NCBI GenBank assembly: GCA_009823505.1
Contig: VZQC01011955.1
Coordinates: 2,833,324-2,897,323, forward strand
DNA: 64,000 nt
Reading direction: 5' to 3'
Origin: Rhizomys pruinosus
Taxonomy: Eukaryota > Chordata > Mammalia > Rodentia > Spalacidae
In this document: in pieces, positions 20,301 through 30,437 of the stretch
Position numbering within the stretch: the first letter of the stretch is position 1
Layout: every line of letters begins with the position of its first letter
Notes under the pieces: generated by a model
The model's database searches: none
Told to the model about the DNA's origin: nothing
Seen by the model: the letters and a program-made list of their open reading frames with translations, nothing else
Program-made: the position numbers and the translations under genes

Positions 20301-20320
20301 AAATAAAAATTAATTAATTA

Positions 20321-20520
20321 AAGGGACTGGAGAGATGGCTCCATGGTTAAGAGCACTAGTTACTCTTACAGAGGACTCAGGTTTGAGTCCCAAAACTCAC
20401 ATGGTGGCTAACACCTGTCCTTACCTCCAGTTCCAAGGGATCCAATGCCCTCTCCCAGGCAAGCACATGCTGCCCTCACATACATGCAGGAAAACACTCA
20501 TGCACATAAAATAAAACTAA
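20321..20520 (+). mobile_element. B2 SINE
   Basis: 'gggactggagagatggctcc' to 'gcacataaaataaaac'; lacks part of the central body. Confidence 0.88.
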
Positions 20521-20527
20521 ATGAATT

Positions 20528-20751
20528 TTTAAATTTTTATTTATTTATTTATTTTTGTGTATATAAATGTACTGTCTGCATGTAAGTCTGTGCACCTGTG
20601 TCGTGCAATGCCGAGGAGGTCAGAAGACGGCGTCAGATTCCGCTGGAACTGGAGTTAAAGACGGTTCTCAGCCGCCATGTGGGTGGTGGGGATTGAACCC
20701 ATGTCCTCTGCAAGAGCAGGCGGTGCTCTTAACTGCCATCTCTCCAGCCCA
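20528..20751 (-). mobile_element. B2 SINE
   Basis: Reverse complement with tail 'atttatttatttatttttg' and end 'gccatctctccagccc'. Confidence 0.93.
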
Positions 20752-20783
20752 CGAAATCTTTTTTTAAAAAAAATTAAATCTTA

Positions 20784-20995
20784 GAGGCTAGAAAGATGGC
20801 TCAGTAGTTAAAAGCACTAGCTGTTCTTGCAAAGAACCCTGGGTCAGTTCCCAGCACCTACATGGAAGCTAACAACTGTAACTCTAGTTCCAGAGGGTCT
20901 GACACCCTCTTCTGAGCTCCATGGACATTGCATAACACTGGTGCACTTACATGTATGCAGGCAATACACTCATACACATAAAATAATAAAAATAT
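20784..20995 (+). mobile_element. B2 SINE
   Basis: 'gaggctagaaagatggctca' head; 'cacataaaataataaa' tail. Confidence 0.9.
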
Positions 20996-21023
20996 TAGTA
21001 AGTATTTTTAAAATTGAATCTTA

Positions 21024-21134
21024 GAGCTGAGCCTGGAGGCCCATCCTATAATTTCAGCATTCTGAAGGCTGAGACAGAAGGATTGCCAAGAGTTGAGGCT
21101 AGCTTGGACTGTATTGTAAGGCCCTATCTCAAAA

Positions 21135-21166
<32 letters not shown>

Positions 21167-21168
21167 CA
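21024..21168 (+). mobile_element. old B1-type SINE with (AAAT)n tail
   Basis: 'gagctgagcctggaggccca' through 'gccctatctcaaaat', then about ten AAAT units. Confidence 0.7.
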
Positions 21169-21689
21169 TAGACATGCTTAACTGTTTTATTTATTTTCCT
21201 AAAAGTTTATATATTCAAGTTGGCAAAAAAAACCTCAGTGTTTATTTGGAATTATTTAAACATTTTTTGGGGGGGAAATGGAACCCTATTTTGGACGTAC
21301 AGGATGAATTAGTCACATGAATTAGGGACAATTAGCCCAGAGTTTCTGTTTTAGTCTGAAAGGAAGCTCCATCAGAACCTGTCTGACTTGGTCCCTGGAG
21401 ACCCTCTTGCTACTCAGGCCAGCTGCTCTTAACCCTCTTCTGCTGAAGAGTGACAGTTGGAACATTCAGGGCAGCAAAGGCCAGAGGTGTCCCTTAATGC
21501 CGTCTCCATCCTTGGGAGGAAGAAGTGAGTAAGTCCTCCTCTTTGCAAGATCCGTAGAAGGTTGGCCTGTTGCTGTCTGTGGGAGGGGTGTGTTAAACTA
21601 TCCTTGTCCATTTTTCTAAAGAGAAAATCTCCCAGCAGTGGGATGAGGGCCCTGGATGCTCAAGATGTCCTTAAGAGATGAGGGAGGAT
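21169..21689. other. unique intergenic sequence
   Basis: No repeat family recognised; short ORFs only. Confidence 0.45.
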
Positions 21690-22020
21690 GGGGCAGAAAG
21701 CCAGCATGGGAGCCCCTGTGTTAAAGGCCATGGAGGACAGGGAGAGGGCTAGGGCTGAGCAACCAGGCCCTGCCTTCCTCCGTCCCTTTTTTACACAATC
21801 CAGGACCACCTGCTCAAGGCTGGCACTGCCCACATGTGCTCAGTCCTCCTTCACCACTCAGCAGTCAAGAAAATGCCGGCACAGACATGCCCACAGGCCA
21901 AAATGTTGGAGGAAATACCTCAATTCGGATATCCTCTTCCCTGGGGTGTTGACAACTGAAACTGTGACGGTGGGCACTCTGCTTGTCCTGCAAGTTCCAG
22001 AAAAGCCCGCTCAAACTAGC
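21690..22020 (-). mobile_element. rodent dispersed repeat, class uncertain
   Basis: Blocks 'ggccatggagg', 'caggaccacctgctc', 'aagaaaatgcc' and 'acctcaatt' occur in the same order as in the copies at 45063 and 47560, and inverted at 26545. More diverged than those. Confidence 0.5.
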
Positions 22021-22288
22021 TGAAATGAATAAGCCAACTCCCCAGGAAAAGACCTTACAGGTTTATACACTAAGTTCGGGAGCCGAAAGGAGAGAAGAGC
22101 AATGGGTTGGCTTTCTGTCTCCCTCGCTGCCTGTCTTTGAGCTTTTTGCTGTGTTGGCTTGCTTCCCAGGCAGACGGCTCCCCACGAAGACGCCAAGGGT
22201 CAAAGATCCCACCCAATCGGCAGCCTAGTAGAAATCCCAGCCAATCAGTAGCTGAGCAGCCCAGATGAATCTGGGTCTGGGGACTTAA
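22021..22288. other. unique sequence with two CCAAT motifs
   Basis: 'cccaatcgg' and 'gccaatcagtag' lie about 30 bases apart around 22212 and 22241. No linked transcript is evident. Confidence 0.3.
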
Positions 22289-22375
22289 CAGTGAGAGTAA
22301 CTCAGTGGGTGAATGCTGACCTCATACGCCATGCCATGCGCCATGCACGAGGTCCTGGGTTGGTCTCCAGCACAC
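22289..22375 (+). mobile_element. ID-type SINE
   Basis: 'taactcagtgggtgaatgct' to 'gtcctgggttggtctccagc', with an internal 'gccatgccatgc' expansion. Confidence 0.6.
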
Positions 22376-23018
22376 ATACACAAGCCTGGTCTGGGGCTGG
22401 AACCCACCGTGTGGCCTGAGTCAGGTGGACCAGTGGCTGTGGCTCTACCTTGGGTGGCATGCTCAGCCTTGGACCTGAGGGTGTGGCCCTTCCTCTTCAG
22501 AGCTGGGAAGGGATGAGGTTCTCAGAAGTAAACCCTAGTGTTACCAGCAAAAGGGGAAATGGATACTGAGTAGACAAGAGCTGTGGGAATCCATCTACAT
22601 TCAGGCTGAGAGGCACTGTCCTAGAGCCTACAGCGGCGTCTGATTCTAGATCTCCAACTTGAACACTGGTGGAGAGAAGCCCACTGGTATGCTTTCACTC
22701 AGCACACCTGTTCTTCAAAAACATCTGTCAGAAATCCCAGCTTGTCTCCATACCTAGCTAAGCTCTCGCTATGCTTTAAAGAGCACCATTCATTTAAAGA
22801 GCATATGGTCTAAGCAAGCCAGAGCTCAAGCCTCTTCTTGTTCTTCCTTTAGATTTTCCTGGAAGCAGCAGTAAATCTCATAGCCCCGCCTCTGCTCTGC
22901 GGCTGCCCCTGCTCTGCAGAGCCCTTACCCTGCCAACAGGAGGCACTCTCCATAGGCCACTTGCTATCATCAACTCTTGGATGCCCATGCTAGGCAAACT
23001 AGACAAGGGAAACACCAC
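22376..23018. other. unique intergenic sequence
   Basis: No repeat or coding signal recognised. Confidence 0.45.
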
Positions 23019-23060
23019 CGCACTGCACTGCACTGCCCCGCACTGCACTGCACTGCACTC
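23019..23060. repeat. (GCACT)n pentanucleotide repeat
   Basis: Eight or so GCACT units, interrupted once by 'gcccc'. Confidence 0.9.
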
Positions 23061-23400
23061 GCAGACCTGTGTCCATGATCTTAAGCATATAACGAAATTA
23101 GGACCATACCCATCTCATCTTCACCTAAAGCATCCAGGATGCAATAGGAGTCAGTTTCCAATAAATGGTTCTGATTTGCACCTGTCCCACTGTGAGGCTT
23201 ACTTGAGGGTTAACATTCCACAAGCTAAAAGGTACAATGGATAGCAGGTATCACTCATTTATGCTTCTAACTTTCCTAAATCATATATTGATGTAGAAGC
23301 CAGGAATTATGGAGACTAGATGTGAGCAATTTCATAAATACTACATAAGGCATGGATCTACCCTGGGGTTATTTCATTAACCAATGCCTTATCTGGTTGC
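23061..23400. other. unique intergenic sequence
   Basis: Nothing recognised. Confidence 0.45.
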
Positions 23401-23402
23401 TT

Positions 23403-23658
23403 TATTTATTTATTTTTTTTCAAATTTTATTTATTTCTGTATGTGTATGAATGTACTGTCTGCATGCAGGTGTGTGCACCCGTGTCGTGCAATGCCGCGG
23501 AGGTCAGAAGAGGGTGTCAGATTCCCCTGGAACTGGAGTTCTCCTGGAATTGGAGTTTCAGACGGTTCTCGGCCGCCATGTGGGTGCTGGGGATCGAACC
23601 CGGGTCCTCTGTAAGAGCGGTCGGCGCTCTTAACCGCTAGGCTATCTCTCCAGCCCCT
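23403..23658 (-). mobile_element. B2 SINE, full length
   Basis: Little-diverged reverse complement with the 'ggagttctcctggaattgg' duplication; ends at 'ctatctctccagccc'. Confidence 0.95.
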
Positions 23659-23681
23659 AGTTGCTTTAAAAAAATATGCCT

Positions 23682-23935
23682 GAGGGGCTGGAGAGATGGC
23701 CTAGCGGTTAAGAGCGCCGTCTGCTCTTTCAGAGGACCCAGGTTCGATCCCCAGCACCCACATGGCAGCTGAGAACCGTCTGTAACTCTATTCCAGGAGA
23801 ACTCCAGTTCCAGGGGAATCCGACACCCTCCTCACACCCTCCTCTGACCTCCGAGGCATTGCACGACACAGGTGCACAAACCTGCATGCAGATAGTACAT
23901 TCATACACATAAATAAAAATTATTAAAAAATATGC
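23682..23935 (+). mobile_element. B2 SINE, full length
   Basis: Faces the previous copy head to head across 23 bases, making an imperfect inverted pair of about 230-base arms. Confidence 0.95.
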
Positions 23936-23956
23936 TTGAAAAAAATCCTATCTTCA

Positions 23957-24185
23957 GGGCTGGAGAAATGGTTCAGTAGTTAAGAACACTTAGTGCTCTT
24001 GTAGAGGACCTAGGTTTGATTCCCAGCATCCATATGATGGCTAACAACCATTTTGCAATTCCAGTTCTAGGGGATCTGATGCCCTCTTCTGACTTCCATG
24101 GGCACTGCAGGACACAGGTGCACTTACATACATGTGGGCAATATACTCGTACACATAAAATAAAAATAAAATATTAAAAAAACAA
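23957..24185 (+). mobile_element. B2/B3 SINE
   Basis: 'gggctggagaaatggttcag' to 'cacataaaataaaaat'; older than its left neighbour. Confidence 0.88.
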
Positions 24186-24407
24186 AAAATTAAAAAAATC
24201 CTATCGTCAGGTGGTATCCATTCCTAGCCTAGCTCCTCATTGTTAATAAATAAATAAATAAATGCCTCTTTTGCATTTCTGCATTCTTTCTGGAGATAGA
24301 TAACTATAAGTTAATTAATGGAAATTTTTGAGTCCTCTCTGGATTCTAGCCCTAACTTCTGACTGAGAGCAGAGAGTTAGAGTATCTGGAGCATTAAAGA
24401 TTTATTA

Positions 24408-24560
24408 CTTCCGTGGTGACACACGCCTTTAAACCTAGAGGCAGGAGGATCTTTGTGAATTCAAGGCCAGCCTGGTCTACAGAGTGAGTTCCAGGCCAGC
24501 TGGGGCTACAGGGAGACCCTGTCTCAAAAAGGCAAAAAATAAATAAATAAATAAAAATAA
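24408..24560 (+). mobile_element. B1 SINE with internal deletion
   Basis: Loses about 10 bases at 'cctagaggcagg', then reads normally to 'ccctgtctcaaaaagg' and an (AAAT)n tail. Confidence 0.9.
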
Positions 24561-25360
24561 AAGAGGATTTTAAAAGAGAAATCAATATTTTCAAAGCTCT
24601 CCCTGTCTTTGGCCGTCCCACGCTGAACGTGCCCTTTGTGAGTTTTTAAAAAATTGTAGAATATTGAGTTTTTAATAACTTCAACTAATTACTCTTTTTA
24701 ATGATTAGATGTTAAATTGGAGTCATTACATTTACCACCTTTGAAAAATACTAACAAAACTGATTTATTATAAAGGAAATGTGATTTCAATATGAAAATA
24801 CCTACAGGGGACGGCCATGTGTACAGGACTGCCCCCAGCTCAGGTTGGTGGAGAGCCTATAGAAAATCCACCCGACAAAATAACATTCTGTGCACAGCTC
24901 CCCCTTTTCTGAAAAGAGGGAGCTGAATGAGTGCAGTGTTTGTACCCACTGGGTGATCCTGGCGATGAGAAAGGGGAGGGCCAGGTGGAGGATGGCAGCT
25001 GAGGGGACCCAGGAAGGCATTCATCTGCCAGGTCTGACATTCTTTACCTATTCCCCACAGTGCTTTGTCTCTAAAAGTACCAGGTCCTCAGCAACGCAGT
25101 ACATGCGACTTGGATGACAGACTCAGGACATAGACAAGGATTTATGAATTATCCAGTCCAACCCTCACCCTAGGTCCACTTTACAGGCAAATAAACTGAG
25201 GATCTAAGAGGATCAGAGATGGCAGGCCTTCCCCATCTGCAGTCAGGGTCCCCTCCACGTTCAAACTCATCTGCTCTCACTCCTCACCCTTCTGAAGGCA
25301 AGACTCCACTGACAAACCAGGTGTACCTGCTCTTCAAATGTCTTTCCTCAAAACACATTT
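24561..25360. other. unique sequence with possible ancient repeat
   Basis: Mostly unique. 25150-25245 has 'ccactttacaggcaaataaa' and 'ctgaggatctaagag', which resemble ancient MIR/hAT-type repeats but are too diverged to name. Confidence 0.4.
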
Positions 25361-25377
25361 AATACCTGAGGTTCCTT

Positions 25378-25623
25378 GGGGGCTGGAGAGATGGCCTAGA
25401 GGTTAAGAGCACCGACTGCTCTTGCAGAGGACCCAGGTTTGATCCCCAGCACGCACATGGCGGCTAAGAACCGTCTGTAACTCCAATTCCAGGAGATCTC
25501 CAGTTCCAGGGGAATCCAACACCCTCTCTGACCTCCGCGGCATTGCACGACACGGGTGCACAAACCTGCATACAGACAGTACATTCATACCCATACAGAA
25601 ATAAATAAATAAATAATTTTAAA
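25378..25623 (+). mobile_element. B2 SINE, full length
   Basis: Flanked by 'aatacctgaggttcctt' (25361-25377) and 'aatacctgagggtccctt' (25624-25641). The right copy then serves as the left duplication of the next insertion. Confidence 0.95.
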
Positions 25624-25641
25624 AATACCTGAGGGTCCCTT

Positions 25642-26133
25642 CTTTTTTTTAATTTATTGTTTTACATATTTTTTGTACAAGATTATGTTACAAATCGAAT
25701 CTAGACCCATGTCCCATTCCCAACCCCCCCACCCCACCAGATTCACCCTTTCAGTCAGTTCTTTGATGCAGCCCCCTCCATTGTTGGTGTTGTTGTTGTT
25801 CTTTCCAATATGCATCACTCCCAACAAGAAATGTTTACAACTAGGTTATTGGTGCTAGCATCCACAGATGAGGGATACCATCCATCGTTTGTTTTTCTGG
25901 GACTGTGTTACTTCACTTAACATAATATCTTCCAGTTCCATCCATTTTCCTGCAAAGTTCATGATGTCACCTTTCTTTACTGCTGCATAGAACTCCATTG
26001 TGTAGATGTACCACATTTTCTCTATCCACTTGTCAGTTGAGGGGCATTTGGGTTCATTCCAGCTTTTTGCTATTGTGAACAAAGCTGTGCTTCAAGTGGT
26101 CCTGGCAGGTCCCTGATCTAACCACTGCGCACT
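25642..26133 (-). mobile_element. L1 with 5' UTR joined to ORF2 end (internally deleted)
   Basis: T-tract from 25643, a short 3' UTR of about 200 bases, then the ORF2 C-terminus (stop near 25855, ending '[20 protein letters not shown]') up to 26084. It switches at 26084/26085 to sequence matching the L1 5' UTR at 15049-15100. The removed part matches about 5.1 kb of the large L1. Duplications of 'gaggttcccttc' type lie on both sides. Confidence 0.8.
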
Positions 26134-26146
26134 CAGAGGTTCCCTT

Positions 26147-26243
26147 TTTTTTTTTTTTTTTTTTTTTTTTNACTCACAAAGATTCACCTGCTTCTGACTC
26201 CCAAGTGCTAGGATTAAAGGCGAGGGCCACCATGCCCGGCCGA
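26147..26243 (-). mobile_element. B1 SINE, left arm missing, with ambiguous base
   Basis: T-tract, one N at 26171, then B1 from 'actcacaaagattcacctgc' to 'ccatgcccggcc'. The expected 75-80 bases between the T-tract and this point are absent exactly at the N. Confidence 0.85.
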
Positions 26244-26245
26244 AT

Positions 26246-26449
26246 TTTTTTTTTTTTTAATGTGTATAAATGTACTGTCTGCATGTAGGTTGGTGCACCT
26301 GTGTCTTGCAATGCCGCGGAGGTCAGAAGAGGGCGTCGGATTCCCCTGGAACTGGAGTTAAAGACAGTTCTTAGCTGCCATGTGGGTGCTGGGAATCGAA
26401 CCCGGGTCTTCTGCAAGAGCAGTAACCGCTGAGCCATCTCTCCAGCCCC
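26246..26449 (-). mobile_element. B2 SINE
   Basis: Reverse complement ending 'gccatctctccagccccc', then the fourth copy of 'gaggttcccttctt' (26451-26464). Confidence 0.93.
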
Positions 26450-26544
26450 CGAGGTTCCCTTCTTAAAGGGCAATGAGTCTCATATTGGAAATGAGATGCA
26501 CTTAGATCAGTTGACAAGGGGATGCTCTCAAAGAGAAGTGTCGG

Positions 26545-26955
26545 TGTGATGGATAGCTTTAGTGTCAACTTGACACACCTGGGTTGAGGGAGCCTCAACT
26601 GGGGAATTGGCTCCATTGGATTGGCCTGTGGCCACATCTGTGGAGTATTGTCTTGATTGTCAGGCAATGTGGGAGGGCCCAGCCCACAATGAGTAGTGCC
26701 ACCCTGGGCAGGTTGTTGTGTACCGTATAAGAAGGGAGGCTGGGCATGAGCAAGGGGCGCAAGCTAGTGAACAGCATTCCTCCATGGCCTGTGCTTCAGC
26801 TCCTGCCTCCAGGTTCCTGCCCTGAGTTCCTGCCTTGGGCTCCCTAAATGTTGAACTGTGACCCAGGAGATGTAAGTTGAATAAACCCTTTCCTCCCCAA
26901 GTTGGTGTTGGTCAGAGTGTTTTGTCACAGCAGTGGAAGACAAACTAGGATAGTC
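26545..26955 (+). mobile_element. rodent dispersed repeat, full-length-looking
   Basis: 'agtgtcaacttgacacacct' ... 'ccatggcctgtgcttcagct' ... 'ataaaccctttcctccccaa' ... 'cagcagtggaagacaaacta'. I recognise this as a very common rodent repeat (URR1-like by memory) but do not vouch for the name. Inverted relatives are at 21690, 45063 and 47560. Confidence 0.7.
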
Positions 26956-27183
26956 GGTTATGCCAGGGGTAGGCTATGGAGAGCAATGGGACCTGAAGGC
27001 AGTGAAACTCGCACTATAGCAGGCAATGCTTCCTGCTCTTCCTCCTCTCTCCTCTCTCCAGCCCCTCCTCTCTCCATCCCCTCCTCTCCCTCCTCTCCCA
27101 CACCATTGCACACTGGCACCAAGGGGAGGGGAGATCAGAACATTCCTGCCACATCCATGTCTCCATGCAGTCCTTACCCACTA
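26956..27183. other. unique sequence, CT-rich
   Basis: Contains a 'cctcctctctccatcccctc' pyrimidine stretch; otherwise nothing recognised. Confidence 0.4.
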
Positions 27184-27395
27184 GGGCCAAAGGGATGGCT
27201 CGGCATTAAGAGCACTGGCTGCTCTTGCAGAGGATCCGGTTCGGTTCCCAAGCACTCACTTGGCAGCTCACAACTGTCTGTAACTCCAGTTCTAGGGCAT
27301 CTGACACTCTCTTCTGGCCACACAGGCATTGCACTCATGTGGTAAACTTACATACATGCATGCAAAACACACACATAATATTTAATTAATTAATT
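27184..27395 (+). mobile_element. B2 SINE, diverged
   Basis: 'ccaaagggatggctcggcat' head, 'acacacataatatttaatt' tail. Confidence 0.85.
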
Positions 27396-27413
27396 TTTTA
27401 AAGTACTTACTCA

Positions 27414-27624
27414 GGGATGCAGAGATGGCTCAGCAGTTAAAAGCACTGGCTGTTCTTGCAGAAGACCCAGGTTCAAATCCCAGCACCAACATGGTGGCTA
27501 ACAACCATTCATAACTCCAGTACCTGTGGATCCGATGCCCTCTTCTGACCTTGTGGGCATTGCTCAACACAGGTGCACTTATGCACATGCAGGCATAACA
27601 CACACACACACACACACACACATA
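27414..27624 (+). mobile_element. B2 SINE with (CA)n tail
   Basis: 'gatgcagagatggctcagca' head; the tail has become 13 CA units. Confidence 0.9.
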
Positions 27625-27639
27625 TGAAGTACTTTAGGT

Positions 27640-28384
27640 TGGAGGTTAGAAACCTCCCTCATTTACATATATAGTTTTTTAAAAATGACCTTACATATTT
27701 CTTTGAGTCTTACTGTCATTTTATTACAATACAACATAAACATCTTTCCAAATCAGGGTGTAGTACCAGTCTGTCCATCTAACTTGTTCAAATAACAGCT
27801 AAATATTCCATATGGCTAGATCACACTCCCTTTTACATCAATGGTGGGTGCCTAGCTCAGTGTCTGTCAGAGACTGAGCGCAGATGGCCTCCTTCCTGAG
27901 TCCCTCCCTATCTCCACAATCAGTGAATTAGAATGCGTGCTGAGCCTGAGTCCACAGCCCCCTACTAATCATTCCATGCATCTCTCCTTGCTGAGTTCAC
28001 CTGTTTTCCCTCGATTTCTGATTTGCATTTGACATTAGTCTTTTCCCTATTTTATTTCAAAGGTGGAAATCTCAAAATGTTAAATGTGTCTAGAGCAGCT
28101 CTGCCAGCAGCAGAAAATGTCCCCACCATGGGACAGGCGAGCAGCATCGTGCTGCGAATGCATTAGAGCAGCAGCATTGTGAGCGTGGTTTAAACCCAGC
28201 TTAACTAAAATGATCACTGTTCCTTCTTTAAATGGAGGCATGGATAGCAAATGAAGCCCCAGAAATAAACAGATCCTGAGGCCTCAATCTAACAGAAGAA
28301 CTTGGATGGGCCGTTTGCTGAAACTAGGAAGAGGCTGTGTTGTGGATGTATTCACATCCTACCTCTGAGCCTCCTTTTTCCTGA
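27640..28384. other. unique or very old sequence
   Basis: 27690-27845 loosely resembles an antisense old LINE ('aatattccatatgg'). 27860-28300 is repeat-free and includes the octamer-like 'atttgcat' at 28021 and a run of 'gcagca' motifs. No exon is recognised. Confidence 0.35.
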
Positions 28385-28440
28385 CCTAGCCTATTTTCTT
28401 TCTTTCTTCCTTTCTTTCTCCCTTCCTTCAATCCCTTCCT
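28385..28440. repeat. (CTTT)n/(CCTT)n tract
   Basis: Pyrimidine-only stretch with three short sub-blocks. Confidence 0.8.
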
Positions 28441-28449
28441 TCTTCTCCA

Positions 28450-28640
28450 CAGTGCTGGGGCTGAAACTCATGGGCCTACACATGCTAAGCAAGTGCTCTA
28501 CCACTGAGCTACATTCACAGTTCTCTCCTTTTTTTTAAGGTAAGGTAAGCCATGTAGCCCAGGCTAGCTTTGAACTCAGTCCTCCTGCCTCAGCCTCCTC
28601 CTTGTTGGGATTACAGTATGTGCCACCACACCTAGCTCTT
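28450..28640 (-). mobile_element. B4 SINE
   Basis: ID-like half ('caagtgctctaccactgagc') followed by B1-like half ('atgtagcccaggctagct', 'tgccaccacacctagct'). Confidence 0.8.
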
Positions 28641-28689
28641 ACTGTCACTTTATCATGGATTTAGCAGTTCTAGTCAGTCTTTGGAAGTC

Positions 28690-28850
28690 ATTTTTTTTTT
28701 TTTTTTTGGTCTTTTCGAGACAGGGTCTCCCTGTAGCCCCAGCTGTCCTGGAACTCACTCTCTAGACCAGGCTAGCCTTGAACTCACAAAGATCCGCCTG
28801 CCTCTGCCTCCCAAGTGCTAGGATTAAAGGCATGCACTACCACGCCCGGC
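28690..28850 (-). mobile_element. B1 SINE
   Basis: Target duplication 'ttggaagtcattttt' at 28680 and 28851. Confidence 0.95.
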
Positions 28851-28859
28851 TTGGAAGTC

Positions 28860-30297
28860 ATTTTTATGTAATGTTTTATATTTATTATATGAGAATTGCA
28901 ATCATACATACAGTGCATTTTGTTATATCCCCATTCCCCACCTCCAAATCCCCTTGAGCTCCCCAATATGCCCCCTTCCAGTTTCATGCTCTCTTCATTT
29001 TTTTAAATTTTTATTTATTTTGTATGTGTACTGTCTGCATGTAGGTCTGTGCACCCATGTCGTGCAATGCTGCAGAGGTCAGAAGAGGGTCTCGGATTCC
29101 CCTGGAACTGGAGTTCTCCTGGAATTGGATTTACAGACAGTTCTCAGCCGCCATGTGGGTGCTGGGGATCGAACCCAGATCCTCTGTAAGAGCAGTCAGT
29201 GCTCTTAACCGCTAGGCCATCCCCCCAGCCCCCTCATTTTTTTAATAACCCTCTGAATCCCATTAGTGCAGCCTCTATGTATTTGGGGGGGCATCCACTG
29301 GAGCATGGGCACCTATCAGTGGCCACACCCCAAATGACTATCCCTCCCCCAGTATCCATAAACTGCTCAGCTAGGTGTGGGGTCTCATGAACCCCTCTCT
29401 CAGCCACGGTGGAGTACTGACTGGCTTGATCTTATTGCAAGTCTTATGCAAGGGATCATAGCTGCTGTGATTCACAAGTGCAATAGCCACGTCATTACCA
29501 GAAGACAGCATTTCTCAGCTCTCCTCCCCATCCTCCAGCTCTTACATTCTTTCCACCCCTCTTCCAGTATGTTCTCTGAGCCTTGGGCACAGGGGAGGGG
29601 GCCTAGATATCCCATTTAGGGCTGCATAGTCACATGACTTATTCTCAGCACTCTGAACAGTTGTAAGTCTCTGCCTAACTGTTGCCCGCTGCAAAGCTTC
29701 TCCAACCAAAGCTGAGAGCAGCACTAATCTACTGGTTAAATATAATACAGTTTGACAACTTGACCATTTAGCAAAATGATAGTAGGTTCCCTCCTAGTGC
29801 TTATGACCTTCCCAGGCATGGAGCTTGGACCAGATTTACAGTACTAGCAATGAGTTCCTTCCTGTGGAGGAAGCCTAAATCCAAGCAGAAATCAGTTGGT
29901 TGTCTCCACAACGGTTGCACCATTATTGCACCAGTGGACACGTCTTGCCTCCACAGGTCAGTACTGTAGCATGCAGGATCCAGCACTAGGGAAGTCTACT
30001 GATGCCTTTCCTACCCCAGCAGCCTATATAGGACCTTCTAGCACTAGGAGAGAAATCCAGAAGGAAGAGTTTCCTGGTCAGTTCAAGACTGATTTTTCTT
30101 TAAGTCCTACCACCAAAATGTGTGGTATCTTCCGCAAAAGAGTCTTCTCATTTAGTTGTGGTGGGAACCAAGAGCAATAGTCTGTTATTTGGGGATCCAT
30201 GACAATAACTTATAAGGGGGTTATCCCAGGCCTGCCCTTGGCCCTGAGATTTTCATTTAATAATCATCTTCTGGGAGCAGCATTCTATTCAAACTCC
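28860..30297 (-). mobile_element. old L1 3' UTR fragment (antisense)
   Basis: Long block I recognise from rodent L1 3' ends: 'ccccttgagctccccaa', 'gcatccactggagcatggg', 'gtggccacacccc', 'cttacattctttcc' and 'gcaccagtggacacgtct'. It carries no ORF and is interrupted by a B2. Confidence 0.7.
29003..29232 (-). mobile_element. B2 SINE inserted in L1 3' UTR
   Basis: Flanked by 'ttcatttttttaa' and 'ctcatttttttaa'. Confidence 0.93.
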
Positions 30298-30437
30298 TTT
30301 TTTTTTTAAAGACAGTGTCTCCCTGTAGCACCATCTAGCCTGGATCTCACTATGTAGACCAGGCTGGCCTCCATCTCACAGAGACCCACCTGCCTCTGCC
30401 TCCCCAGTACTGGATGCACCACCACATCCTCTGCCTC
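30298..30437 (-). mobile_element. B1 SINE
   Basis: Diverged reverse complement; target duplication 'tcaaactcctt' on both sides. Confidence 0.88.

Noticed and set aside
23682..23780. tRNA gene
   Set aside because: B2/B3 heads keep tRNA-like A and B boxes but do not fold as tRNAs and lack an anticodon arm; they are SINE promoters.
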